Source: KACC-23026 sp963829575 (GTDB lineage Bacteria > Bacillota > Bacilli > Bacillales > Sporolactobacillaceae). From it: a stretch of 64,000 nucleotides of DNA. The notes beneath the pieces were generated by a model that was not told the origin of the DNA, did not search any database, and saw only the letters and a program-made list of their open reading frames with translations. Below are positions 8,879 to 17,656 of the stretch, one piece after another. The position numbers and the translations under genes are program-made. Position 1 is the first letter of the stretch, and every line of letters starts with the position of its first letter. The DNA is taken from assembly GCA_963829575.1 (NCBI GenBank), contig CAWHJF010000012.1, forward strand, positions 657,636 through 721,635, written 5' to 3'.

Positions 8879-10081
8879 GTGGAAAAACAGGAGAAGGATC
8901 GGAACCCTTGGGTGGAGGCTCTAAGAGAGGTCATCAGCCGTTTGAATGCGTCTGATATTCAATTTACGATTAGAGGGGCGGCTGTATTAGTCATCCATGG
9001 TGGAGACGTTCAGGAAGATCAGCCCCTTGAGATTGAATTTCAATGGGATCAACGCCAAGAGGTCAGCGTGTTGTTTTCGGCTTTTGGGCCAACCAAAACC
9101 GAGGAGACTGGGAGAGGGGCGAGCTTTCAAGCCACTCTCCACGGCATTCCAACGCACTTTTTTTGTAAATGGAATACGGCGGTTGTGACGGATCCGACTC
9201 GGCATGAGGCTCGATTTGAGGGCGAGATCGTGTTTGTGGAGGCATTGACCGTGCTTGCGGGGCGTTTGGAAGATCAGGATCCGGTAAAAAGTCAGGCCAA
9301 ATCCTTGCTGCAAAACCTGCAAAACCACAATACGGAATTGAGTCGAAAAGCTTGGAACACAGGGACGTTTGAAGCGTGGGTTCAGCGGTTTGGGAAGCCG
9401 GAGGAATTGGGTGCCCAGATCCGTCAAGAACCAGAGCGTCGTCTGCTTACTTTGTTGGAGTACCTTGGTGAGTTGAAGGGAAAAAACGTGTTAAATCTCA
9501 TGGGCTCAAATGGAATTAAGGCGGTTGCGATGGGGTGCCTGGGAGCCGAGGCGGTGGTTGTAGATTTGTCGGAGGAGAGCGCCGACTACGCGCGGACGCT
9601 TGCTTTGGCCGCTGGCGTACATCTCGTCTATCATGTGGGCGATGTGTTGGTCGACATGGAGGACCGGATTGGGCACGAGGAAGCGGATGTGATTGTAATG
9701 GAGCGCGGCATTCTCCATTATTTTGTGGATCTAGCGCCGCTCATGTCCCGGGTCCGCAAATGGTTGAAACCAGGCGGCCGTTTTGTTCTGCAAGATTTCC
9801 ATCCGATCTCGACCAAACTGATTGAGACCAAGGGGAAAAAGGCGTTGGCCAATGGAAATTATTTTGACCGGGCAATCCATCAAACCCCGGTTGCGACGAG
9901 CAAATTCATAAAGGATGCCGACATCCAATTCATCAATCAACGGCGCTGGACGCTTGGCGAAATCCTCACCGCTGTGGCAGAAGCCGGGCTGCGGATTGAA
10001 AAGCTCGATGAACGCCCCAATGAAAAAAAGAGCGAAAGTGGGATACCGAAGATGTTCACGTTAGTCGCGCGGGCGGATTGA
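8879..10081 (+). CDS. Two-domain protein: unknown N-terminal domain fused to a class I SAM-dependent methyltransferase
   Basis: The C-terminal half (about residues 200-400) is a Rossmann methyltransferase: VLNLMGSNGIKAV is the SAM-binding loop, VVVDLSEES the following acidic strand, and VRKWLKPGGRFVLQDFHP the typical post-motif segment. The N-terminal 170 residues (FTIRGAAVLVIHG onward, ending in a helical EALTVLAGRLEDQDPVK segment) resemble small nucleotidyltransferase-like folds, but I cannot see a clear catalytic motif. The start is GTG 8879, with GGGAGGG 8 bases upstream. It is a lone gene between two terminators. The methylated substrate is unknown. Confidence 0.75.
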   Translation: MEKQEKDRNPWVEALREVISRLNASDIQFTIRGAAVLVIHGGDVQEDQPLEIEFQWDQRQEVSVLFSAFGPTKTEETGRGASFQATLHGIPTHFFCKWNTAVVTDPTRHEARFEGEIVFVEALTVLAGRLEDQDPVKSQAKSLLQNLQNHNTELSRKAWNTGTFEAWVQRFGKPEELGAQIRQEPERRLLTLLEYLGELKGKNVLNLMGSNGIKAVAMGCLGAEAVVVDLSEESADYARTLALAAGVHLVYHVGDVLVDMEDRIGHEEADVIVMERGILHYFVDLAPLMSRVRKWLKPGGRFVLQDFHPISTKLIETKGKKALANGNYFDRAIHQTPVATSKFIKDADIQFINQRRWTLGEILTAVAEAGLRIEKLDERPNEKKSESGIPKMFTLVARAD

Positions 10082-10147
10082 ATGGCGAGTGAGGATGGGG
10101 GGATTTGTGGCGGCGAGTGTCATGATGGACGGGGCGTGGAACGCTCA

Positions 10148-10210
10148 ACGCACACAAACTAGCGACAAAACGAGAGATTGTGTGCGTGAGCCAATCCATG
10201 CGCACACGCA
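10148..10210. repeat. Short cluster of GTGTGCG/CGCACAC words
   Basis: CGCACACAAA, TGTGTGCGTGAG and GCGCACACG follow one another in 60 bp after the methyltransferase stop. These are the same words that build the 154-bp array at 13.4 kb, so this is a small member of that repeat family. Confidence 0.6.
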
Positions 10211-10250
10211 GTCCTTGCGCTTGCGCCCCCTCCACCAACCCCCATCACAC

Positions 10251-10288
10251 AAAACAGCCCTCCCCCATAAAAAGGGGAGGGCTGTTTT
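10251..10288. terminator. Bidirectional terminator between converging genes
   Basis: A 15-bp perfect stem (AAAACAGCCCTCCCC and complement) with an 8-nt loop has A-runs and T-runs on both sides. It serves the methyltransferase gene and the converging HD-domain gene. Confidence 0.88.
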
Positions 10289-10294
10289 GCGTTG

Positions 10295-11959
10295 TTAGCT
10301 TTCGTTTAAATGGTTGAGGAAATGGATCAGATCGCTAGAATAGAAATCGATGTAGCGAAGATCGATTTCTTTTAAAAAGGATTCCTTGCGATAATATAGA
10401 ATAATTTTTGCGGACGGCTTGGCCGAACGAATCCGTTTTAATAAAGGCATGAGTAGTTTGGACTCTTCGGAGGTCGTTAACGATAAGGTAACAGTGTTCA
10501 CAAATGGCTTGTTCAAAATGGGAAATATGCGAGCTTCAACTTCATGGAGCTGCTCATTTACACTTTTGAGAAAATAGGTGCGCCATCCGTTCACGAACAA
10601 ACTATCATGCAAGAGGCGAAGGGAAAACACATGCTTCTCACATAGAGGAGCAAACACGATCCCTTGTTTCAATGAAACTTGATAGGATGGGGTGTATTCC
10701 ACTAATTTTTGATTCATGATTCCCAAACAGGTGCTGACCGACTGATCGCGTTGGTCAGCGTTGATTGTGCCATTCAAATAAGCTTTGCGAACTTCTTGGC
10801 CAACTTTTCCGAAGATATCTCGATAAATAGACTCGACCCGTTTGCCATCGGCTAATTCCTCAAAGTAGAGGGTCGCTTTGTCACTTCCATTTATCAAGCT
10901 TTGAGTAAAAAGCGACCACAACTTCTTTTGCCATTGCTCGAGTCGATGGCTCTTCCAACCAATCATTTTAATTGGTGCGAGTTGATTATTCGGAACAAAC
11001 GGGATCGTTTCACCGTTTTCTTTAATGACTAATTGATAGCCTGCCAACGGGTTTTTATCTCTAAGGGTCGTGGTTGCGCGCAGGCCGTTTGGCAGCAAGA
11101 GTTCGGCTTGTGGCGGGAAGATTTGCAACGTCTCCGCTAATTTAAAAACGCTTTGCTCACAAAGCTTATCATGGTCGCCCAACAAGTTTTCTAAAGCGCG
11201 TACGCCAGAAAGCGGTTCGCGATAACTCCGCTGCAAGGTCAATGCGGAATAGACGTCGACAACCGAAATGAGGCGAAGCGCTTCATTAAAATTGGCTTCG
11301 ACAAGCCCAAGTGGATAACCGCTTCCGTCTAGACGCTCATGGTGAACATTGGCGAAAAGTGAAATCGCTTCCGAAAACCCCATAAGTTCCAAATAAACAG
11401 CGCCAAAATTCGCATGGTATTTGACAAGCTCGTATTCCGCTTGTGTGAGCTTACTTTTTTTCGTCAAAACCTCTTTTGGAATGAACCGTTTACCCATGTC
11501 ATGGAGCAAGCAGCCGAGCGAGAACTCCTCGAGATTCGGTAATTTGCAATAATTCCCTAAAAGGGTACCTATTACAAAAACATCCACAGAATGGTAGTAA
11601 CTGTAAAGATTCCATTCTTTAAGTTCGTTTAACAGACCCGAGATCGTCGGATTGGAACAGAACATCATATACATGTTATAGATGAGTTCATATTGAAGCT
11701 CGTTTTGGAGAGCCGAACCTAATCGACCATTATCGGTCAAGATTTCAATGAGTTCAACAAACGACTTTTCAAGTTCCAAGTGGTAAGGAAGTGATTTTTT
11801 GGGGGCGTACTTAGGTAGAGATTGAATGAGGAACTGAATAGAATGGCTGGTTTGATCGGTTAGATTTGAAACCACGTCTGAAAAAGACCCCACAGTATGA
11901 GTGGTCTTTTCAGGAAAGGCGTCTTTTAGGTTAACAGGAGAAACAGGTCGGTTGGTCAT
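10295..11959 (-). CDS. HD-GYP-like domain protein, probable cyclic-dinucleotide phosphodiesterase
   Basis: HD-GYP proteins cleave cyclic-di-GMP. Near residues 150-215 the protein has LLHDMGKRFIP, the HD metal motif, then KYHANFGAVYLELMG, and HHERLDGSGYP with the GYP signature. The total is 554 residues. The N-terminal 130 residues are mostly helical, and the C-terminal 300 residues match nothing I recognise, so this is not a textbook two-domain response regulator and no receiver domain is seen. The start is ATG 11959 with GGAGT 8 bases upstream. The gene is divergent from the Gfo/Idh/MocA oxidoreductase across about 370 bp. Activity on c-di-GMP is inferred from the motifs; degenerate binding remains possible. 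Confidence 0.82.
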   Translation of the reverse strand: MTNRPVSPVNLKDAFPEKTTHTVGSFSDVVSNLTDQTSHSIQFLIQSLPKYAPKKSLPYHLELEKSFVELIEILTDNGRLGSALQNELQYELIYNMYMMFCSNPTISGLLNELKEWNLYSYYHSVDVFVIGTLLGNYCKLPNLEEFSLGCLLHDMGKRFIPKEVLTKKSKLTQAEYELVKYHANFGAVYLELMGFSEAISLFANVHHERLDGSGYPLGLVEANFNEALRLISVVDVYSALTLQRSYREPLSGVRALENLLGDHDKLCEQSVFKLAETLQIFPPQAELLLPNGLRATTTLRDKNPLAGYQLVIKENGETIPFVPNNQLAPIKMIGWKSHRLEQWQKKLWSLFTQSLINGSDKATLYFEELADGKRVESIYRDIFGKVGQEVRKAYLNGTINADQRDQSVSTCLGIMNQKLVEYTPSYQVSLKQGIVFAPLCEKHVFSLRLLHDSLFVNGWRTYFLKSVNEQLHEVEARIFPILNKPFVNTVTLSLTTSEESKLLMPLLKRIRSAKPSAKIILYYRKESFLKEIDLRYIDFYSSDLIHFLNHLNES

Positions 11960-12333
11960 GTTTCAATACTCCAATCCATCTACCATATAAAAAATGTGGG
12001 CTTCCCGATCCGAACTTGTTTGACACACGGGCATGTTCACCTAAAGCCAAAACAAAAAAATAGAAAATGGGAGGTTTCCTATAAAATGGTAGCATGATCT
12101 GTGTTAATCTAATAGTAGAATGACGTCTTTGCCTCCGAAAATTTGACACGTTTAGACAAAATCCGTTAGCTTATTTTAACAGATTTTGTGACCATTTAGT
12201 AACCGAAATCTTACAAATCAGCCAAAATAGTAAAAAAGACCTAATGAATTGGAATTGACAATCCAATCCTTTGTTTTACCAGAGTAAACGTCTGAGTATT
12301 TTAAAAAATAAGAAGGATCAAGGAGTGGTCACA

Positions 12334-13338
12334 ATGACAAACACCATTAAATGGGGCGTTATAAGCACAGCAAATATTGGTTACAAGGAAGTGCTACCGG
12401 CTATTGTGAAAGCTGAAAATGCTGAACTCATGGCAATCGGGAGTGCCAATGCGTCAAAGCGTCAGGAAATGGCCGAAGCTTTAAACATTACCAAGCAATA
12501 TGACAGCTATGAGGGCGTACTCGATGACTCTGAGGTTCAAGCGGTCTATATTCCTCTACCAAATCATTTACATAAGGAATGGGTGATCAAAGCGGCCCAG
12601 GCTGGCAAACACGTTTTAGTAGAGAAACCAATTGGGTTGACGGTTCAAGAGGCAGAAGAAATGGCTCAAGTGTGTCAGGAAAACGGTGTGTTATTAATGG
12701 AAGCTTTTATGTATCAATTCCATCCTGAACATGATTTTGTGAAACAACTCATTAAGAATAAGGAGATTGGTGAGGTCCGCCTCATGCGTGCGAGCTTTAC
12801 GTTTAATATGGGGCCGAGTCCACAGGCTAACATCCGGTTGAATCGCAACATGGGCGGCGGTTCCATTTATGACGTGGGCTGCTATTGTCTTCATTCGATT
12901 CGTCATATTCTCGAGACGATGCCGACCGAAGTCTACACCCAGGCGACGCTTCATCCAGAGCATGGCGTGGATATGGCCGCCCAAGGTGTTTTAAAACTTG
13001 AAAACGGGGCAACCGCTCAATTTGATTGCGGGTTTAATGCCACTGACCGAGAAACCTATGAAGTGATCGGAACCGAGGGCACCATTCTTGTAAAAAATGC
13101 CTATCGTCCAGATAAAAATCCAGGTTCTGAGGGCGAGGTGATCATCAGTCGCGCTGGTAAGCCCGATGAACACAAGTTTTTTGCCGGAAACCCTTATGTG
13201 ACTCAAATCGAACATTTTTCGGATTGTGTCGCAAATGGCAACGCGCTTCGTTATCCACCAGCCCAATCCGTCCAAACGCTTCGCATACTAGAAGCCGCGT
13301 ATGAATCCATTGCAACAGGTCAGAAAGTCGTATTGTAA
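12334..13338 (+). CDS. Gfo/Idh/MocA-family NAD(P)-dependent oxidoreductase
   Basis: The family oxidises or reduces sugars and cyclitols using NAD(P). A Rossmann domain comes first (IKWGVISTANIGYKEVLPAI), VLVEKPIGL with its conserved Lys-Pro lies near residue 96, and the C-terminal alpha/beta domain carries MYQFHPEHD and GGGSIYDVGCYCLHS. This resembles the dimeric dihydrodiol / xylose dehydrogenase branch. I place the start at ATG 12334, with AAGGAG 8 bases upstream, giving 334 residues. A longer reading from 12271 adds 21 residues with no family match. The gene is alone, followed by the 154-bp array. The substrate is unknown. Confidence 0.88.
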   Translation: MTNTIKWGVISTANIGYKEVLPAIVKAENAELMAIGSANASKRQEMAEALNITKQYDSYEGVLDDSEVQAVYIPLPNHLHKEWVIKAAQAGKHVLVEKPIGLTVQEAEEMAQVCQENGVLLMEAFMYQFHPEHDFVKQLIKNKEIGEVRLMRASFTFNMGPSPQANIRLNRNMGGGSIYDVGCYCLHSIRHILETMPTEVYTQATLHPEHGVDMAAQGVLKLENGATAQFDCGFNATDRETYEVIGTEGTILVKNAYRPDKNPGSEGEVIISRAGKPDEHKFFAGNPYVTQIEHFSDCVANGNALRYPPAQSVQTLRILEAAYESIATGQKVVL

Positions 13339-13386
13339 GACGCTTGAAAGCTTGCACACAAGAGCTTTAGAAAAAAATAGGCGGGG

Positions 13387-13830
13387 TGTGTGCGTGAGAG
13401 AATCTCGCGCACACAAACACCAACAGAATCCGTAAAATGTGTGCGCAACAGAGGGCTAACGCACACGAATCACGCCTTTCGCCTGTAGTTGTGTGCGCAA
13501 GAACGTCTAGCGCACAAGGAAGTCGAAAAAAAGAGTAGTTTGTGTGCGTGAGAAAATCTCGCGCACACAAACACCAATAGAATCCGTAAAATGTGTGCGC
13601 AACAGAGGGCTAGCGCACACGAATCACGCCTTTCGCCTGTAGTTGTGTGCGCAAGAACGTCTAGCGCACAAGGAAGTCGAAAAAAAGAGTAGTTTGTGTG
13701 CGTGAGAAAATCTCGCGCACACAAACACCAACAGAATCCGTAAAATGTGTGCGCAACAGAGGGCTAACGCACACGAATCACGCCTTTTGCCTGTAGTTGT
13801 GTGCGCAAGCTGATCCCGCTCGCACACACC
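13387..13830. repeat. 3 x 154-bp tandem repeat with GTGTGCG hairpins
   Basis: Units start at 13387, 13541 and 13695, exactly 154 bp apart, and are almost identical. Each unit contains three sub-hairpins of about 51 bp, whose arms are GTGTGCG-type and CGCACAC-type words (for example TTTGTGTGCG with CGCACACAAA). The third unit diverges near its end. Reading frames through the array are repeat artefacts. Confidence 0.92.
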
Positions 13831-13855
13831 CTCATTTTATTTACGACTCACTCAC

Positions 13856-13896
13856 AAAAGCTGGCATTCGCGAGTTCCCGAATGCCAGCTTTAAAA
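13856..13896. terminator. Bidirectional terminator-like hairpin after the 154-bp array
   Basis: AAAGCTGGCATTCG pairs perfectly with CGAATGCCAGCTTT around an 8-nt loop, with A/T runs on both sides. It probably ends the transcript of the oxidoreductase plus array and insulates the motor operon. Confidence 0.8.
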
Positions 13897-14054
13897 CTTT
13901 CCTTGAAGACGATGCAGATAATGCCCTCCATTAATTGTCATTTAAAAAGAAGCTTAACATTTTGGGCAAAGTGGTCGATAAGAAAAGTAAGAAAAACTGG
14001 AAGCCGAATGGACAACCTCAACTAGGTTCTAGGTGAAATCAAGGGGGAGCAACA

Positions 14055-14849
14055 ATGGATTTTTCAACGGTAATTGGACTTTTATTAGGGATTATTTCCT
14101 TGATTTTAGGATTCGTTTTAGAAGGTGGGAAAGTTGGGTCGCTCATCGAACCGACAGCCGCCATCATCGTATTCGGCGGGACGTTTGGGGCGACTATCCT
14201 AAGTTTTCCTTTTAAAACAATCGGGCGGATCCCAGAAATTTTGAAGTACACGTTTATGGATAAGAAAGTCAAACCGGAAGACACAATTGATCAACTGGTC
14301 GAATTGTCCAATATTTCCCGCCGTGAAGGGTTGCTGGCTTTAGAGGCGCAAATCCAGACACAGAGCGAAAACCCATTTTTAAAAGAGGGCATTCAGATGA
14401 TTGTCGACGGTGTGGAAGCGGAAATGATTGAAGACATCCTAATGAGAAAAATTGAGCGCTATGAAGAGAACAAGTTGTCGGTTGGTAAAGTATTCGAAAC
14501 GGCTGCCGGATTTGGGCCGACCATGGGGATCATCGGAACCGTTATGGGTCTCGTTCACGTGCTTGGCGGATTGAGCGACCCCGCGTCACTCGGACCGGCA
14601 ATCGCAGTCGCGTTTATTGCGACGCTCTACGGGGTGTCGAGCGCGAACTTGATCTACCTACCGCTAGCCAACAAAGTCAAAGCACGCTTAGCCCAAGAAA
14701 TCTTAATCATGGAAATGCAAACAGAAGGCTTGATGTCCGTTCAGTATGGGGAGAATTCTACGGTGTTACGAAATAAGCTCACCGCGTTTCTCGATTCGAA
14801 ATCCCTTAGTAACTTGAAACCAGAATCGGGTGTGGAAGACAATGGCTAG
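14055..14849 (+). CDS. motA: Flagellar motor stator protein MotA (MotP-like)
   Basis: With MotB this forms the ion channel that drives flagellar rotation. The 264-residue protein has four membrane segments: two near the N-terminus (residues 1-55) and two around residues 150-210, with a cytoplasmic loop (SRREGLLALEAQI, EEVE-like helix) between. The segment AGFGPTMGIIGTVMGLVHVL is diagnostic. Similarity in this segment and in FIATLYGVSSANL leans to the sodium-type MotP/PomA branch rather than proton-type MotA (inference). The ribosome site AAGGGGGAG precedes the ATG. It overlaps the next gene by 8 bases, so the two are co-translated. No other flagellar gene is in the window. Confidence 0.92.
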   Translation: MDFSTVIGLLLGIISLILGFVLEGGKVGSLIEPTAAIIVFGGTFGATILSFPFKTIGRIPEILKYTFMDKKVKPEDTIDQLVELSNISRREGLLALEAQIQTQSENPFLKEGIQMIVDGVEAEMIEDILMRKIERYEENKLSVGKVFETAAGFGPTMGIIGTVMGLVHVLGGLSDPASLGPAIAVAFIATLYGVSSANLIYLPLANKVKARLAQEILIMEMQTEGLMSVQYGENSTVLRNKLTAFLDSKSLSNLKPESGVEDNG

Positions 14850-15669
14850 GCGAAGCCCAAGGCGACGAAAAAAGCATGAGGGACATGAGGATGGCGAGCG
14901 TTGGATGGTCACCTATGCCGATATGATCACCTTGCTACTTGTGTTTTTCATTATTCTTTATTCCATGAGTTCCCTGCAACTTGATCGGTTCAATGCCGTT
15001 GTGAATTCGTTAAAGTCCGCTTTTTCAGGGAATGCGATTGTGAATCAATCGCAGAATCCACCGACGACGACGTATGAAATTCCGGTAAATCAATCCGATA
15101 TTGGCACGAAGAATCAGAAAGCATCCGAACAGCAGCAAACCCAAAGTGCTCAGCAAACTCAGACCCAGCACGCGCAACAAGAGAGTCAGCAGGACGCGGC
15201 CAAACTTGATAAACTCTACTTGCTGCTAGAAAACTATATTAATAAGAATCATCTGCAAGCGGATCTTGAACTGCAAAATATCTCGGCGGGCGTTCAGATC
15301 ACCGTGAAGGATCATATTTTATTTGATCTCGGGCGAGCCGACATCAAATCCAATGCGGTACCGATTTTGAAAAAAATGGGCGGGATTCTAAAAGCGGTGA
15401 ACAACCCGATCAGTGTAGAAGGCTATACTGATAATTATCCGATTGGCCCGGGCGCGCCGTTTAAAAACAACTGGGAGTTATCCGGCGCCCGCGCTGAAAA
15501 TGTCATGATGTTCTTGATTAATCAGGATAAGGTCAAACCGGATCGACTTAGTTTTGTTGGGTTTGGCGAATATCATCCGCGCGTCCCGAATGATACCGAA
15601 GCCCACAAAGCGATGAATCGCCGCGTCAATATCGTCATCCAGCGCGTCGGCGTTCCAACATCCAATTAA
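14842..15669 (+). CDS. motB: Flagellar motor stator protein MotB (MotS-like)
   Basis: This is the peptidoglycan-anchored partner of MotA. A basic N-terminus (ARRSPRRRKK) precedes the single membrane helix with the essential channel aspartate in WMVTYADMITLLLVFFIILY. A Gln/Thr-rich linker of about 70 residues follows, then an OmpA-like peptidoglycan-binding domain (LFDLGRADIKSNAVPIL, VEGYTDNYPI, NRRVNIVIQR). The start is ATG 14842, overlapping the motA stop. A GTG 12 bases upstream is possible. The long Gln-rich linker is unusual but does not disturb the domain order. Confidence 0.92.
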   Translation: MARRSPRRRKKHEGHEDGERWMVTYADMITLLLVFFIILYSMSSLQLDRFNAVVNSLKSAFSGNAIVNQSQNPPTTTYEIPVNQSDIGTKNQKASEQQQTQSAQQTQTQHAQQESQQDAAKLDKLYLLLENYINKNHLQADLELQNISAGVQITVKDHILFDLGRADIKSNAVPILKKMGGILKAVNNPISVEGYTDNYPIGPGAPFKNNWELSGARAENVMMFLINQDKVKPDRLSFVGFGEYHPRVPNDTEAHKAMNRRVNIVIQRVGVPTSN

Positions 15670-15682
15670 TAGAAGAAACGCG

Positions 15683-15713
15683 AACCTCCTTCTCAATATG
15701 AAGGAGGTTTTTT
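15683..15713 (+). terminator. Terminator of the motAB operon
   Basis: AACCTCCTTC and GAAGGAGGTT arms with a 7-nt loop, then TTTTT, 15 bases after the motB stop. Confidence 0.9.
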
Positions 15714-16428
15714 GGTGTGGGCTTGGCTCTCACTAAGGGGTTGTTTATTTGGGGGAGAGTCTGAGGTGACCGCCCTAATGCGAGCGAGACTCTATTACGG
15801 TCGGGGTGCAATGAGGCCGCCTATTACAAGAAAACCACTTTTCAAAGCCTTGTGAGTCGTAATAGATCCTCGTAACCTCCATAAATCATCACACCACACT
15901 TACCATAATTTCCCATCCCACCAAAAAGAATAGGCTTACACGTCACACTTGTTTAAGTTGCCTGAAAACACGCGTGTAAAAAATTAGTAAAACTGGAAGC
16001 GCAAGACTAGTTTTATACCAAACTTTAGGACCTGCATCCGAATCCTTCCAAGTCAGGAAAGACTTCCAGCACCGATTCAGCCTCTATTAAACAATGTGAC
16101 ATTCTCCCTTAATTTGTTTGTAACATTTCTTCGTTAAGATTACCTTGTAAACAGCGAATGACAGAATTCGACACTGTTCAAATGATCTCGAACACCGAAC
16201 ACGCGTACACACTAAGGTTCAGTTTTTGGCGGGAACTCGATTCCCCACAAAGAGATCACCAAAATATAAGTTTCGAACTTTTTTAAAACTGAATATTGAA
16301 AATTCACCAATTCACCAATACCAATTCTACCAAACTTCGAAGTTAATTGAACAGGCTTTTCGAATGCACGCTTAACACCACCATTCACACACATCAACGC
16401 ACAACTCAACTTCTAGGGGGATGCACAC
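15714..16428. other. 715-bp spacer without a convincing gene
   Basis: Only short frames without ribosome sites occur here. The last 300 bp are AT-rich and form the leader of the NlpC/P60 gene. TGTAAC and related words near 16130 faintly recall WalR boxes, but the spaced repeat is not complete. Inverted words GTTCAGTTTT (about 16218) and AAAACTGAAT (about 16285) could pair in the leader. Confidence 0.4.
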
Positions 16429-17463
16429 ATGGTTATTAAAACACTCACAAAAAAAGTCCTAATCACAACCGCCATGGCGAGTTCACTTTTTGTCCTGCCA
16501 CACGTCGCACCAACTCATCATGCACATGCCGCGACAATCACGATCAACACGACACATCAGGTCCTGTCCAACGGAAGTTACGGGAGTGCGGTTAAGTCGC
16601 TCCAAACCCGCCTCGACCAGCTCGGCTATTTCAACTATAAGATCGACGGGGCATACGGACCGCTTACTGAAGGGTCTGTAAAAAAGTTCCAAAGAGCCAA
16701 CCACCTTGTTGTCGATGGAGTGGCCGGACCTAATACGCTTGGCAAATTATTTAACAGCACATCTAGCACACCAGCCAAGGTCAGCGCGCCAGCCAAAACA
16801 CGCTCAATTTCAATTTCAACTTCAACTTCTATGAGCCTGAAGACCGTTCAATCCAAACTCCAAAATCTCGGTTACTATCATGATTCAATCGATGGCGTCT
16901 ACGGACCACATACTCGCGCAGCGGTGATGGGTTTCCAAAGAAACAACCATCTCGTGGTAGACGGTATTCCAGGACCCAATACTAAAGCGAAGCTAGCGAG
17001 CTCAAGTGCAGTCGGTGCCTCCTCGGGGTCAAGCCGTTCGACAATTAGTGGAACGGTGAGTTCGAGCAAATCAGGCAACACGATCAAAACGACTTCATTT
17101 AGCAGCACATCGCAAGCGGATCAAATCATTGCGGATGCCAAAGCCCTTCAAGGCATTCAATACAAATGGGGCGGAACGACAACGAGTGGATTTGATTGCA
17201 GTGGGTACACACAATATGTGTTCAGAGAAAACGGCATCTCCCTTCCGCGCACGGCAGCTCAGCAATATGCGAGTGGCAAGCCAACAAGTCTAGTACCAGG
17301 TGTTCTCGTATTCTTCTCAACGATTTCCTCGGGTGTCTCCCATGTTGGAATTTATATCGGGAACAACGAGTTCATCAGTGCTACAACTTCAAGAGGGGTT
17401 TATATCAACAGCATGGACAACCCTTACTGGAAACCGCGTTACCTTGGCGCACGCGCTTATTAA
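16429..17463 (+). CDS. Secreted peptidoglycan hydrolase: two PG_binding_1 domains plus NlpC/P60
   Basis: A signal peptide of about 34 residues ends at HHAHA. Two PG_binding_1 repeats follow (VKSLQTRLDQLGYFNYKIDG, then VQSKLQNLGYYHDSIDGVYG), then a Ser-rich linker and an NlpC/P60 endopeptidase domain. The catalytic Cys257 is in GFDCSGYTQYV and His305 in SHVGIYIGN. Such enzymes cut the D-Glu to diamino-acid bond in stem peptides and act in wall growth or separation. The ribosome site is CTAGGGGGATG-like, upstream of the ATG. It is a single gene between terminators. Length and domain order match typical Bacillus cell-wall endopeptidases. Confidence 0.92.
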   Translation: MVIKTLTKKVLITTAMASSLFVLPHVAPTHHAHAATITINTTHQVLSNGSYGSAVKSLQTRLDQLGYFNYKIDGAYGPLTEGSVKKFQRANHLVVDGVAGPNTLGKLFNSTSSTPAKVSAPAKTRSISISTSTSMSLKTVQSKLQNLGYYHDSIDGVYGPHTRAAVMGFQRNNHLVVDGIPGPNTKAKLASSSAVGASSGSSRSTISGTVSSSKSGNTIKTTSFSSTSQADQIIADAKALQGIQYKWGGTTTSGFDCSGYTQYVFRENGISLPRTAAQQYASGKPTSLVPGVLVFFSTISSGVSHVGIYIGNNEFISATTSRGVYINSMDNPYWKPRYLGARAY

Positions 17464-17472
17464 TAGGAAACT

Positions 17473-17504
17473 AAAAAAGACGAGACCACGGTCTCGTCTT
17501 TTTT
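17473..17504 (+). terminator. Terminator of the NlpC/P60 gene
   Basis: AAAAAAGACGAGAC pairs with its complement across a 4-nt loop, ending in TTTTTT. Confidence 0.9.
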
Positions 17505-17565
17505 ATATGGGAGCGATGCGGGTGGTCAAAAAGAAGTCTACGAGAACGAATGCTTAGAAAGCCGA

Positions 17566-17619
17566 GATGACGCCCTCCAAACCGGAAAAAACCGGTCCAA
17601 AGGGCGTCATCCTTTTTTT
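17566..17619 (+). terminator. Second terminator-like hairpin before the MFS gene end
   Basis: GATGACGCCCT pairs with AGGGCGTCATC, an inner ACCGG/CCGGT pair extends the stem, and a run of seven T follows on the plus strand. It probably separates the two converging genes. Confidence 0.7.
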
Positions 17620-17656
17620 ATTACGATATGGTGGTTTACGTGGTTTGACTCTTTTT

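Noticed and set aside
13367..13827. Cys/His-rich minus-strand frames in the 154-bp array
   Set aside because: They repeat with the array unit and have no translation signals.
16212..16409. 65-codon minus-strand frame in the NlpC leader
   Set aside because: No ribosome site and AT-rich leader composition; the leader pairing explains the sequence better.
15900..16428. Cyclic-di-AMP (ydaO) riboswitch before the NlpC/P60 gene
   Set aside because: Expected because of the gene type, but the conserved GCCGAAUCCG-type blocks are not in order.
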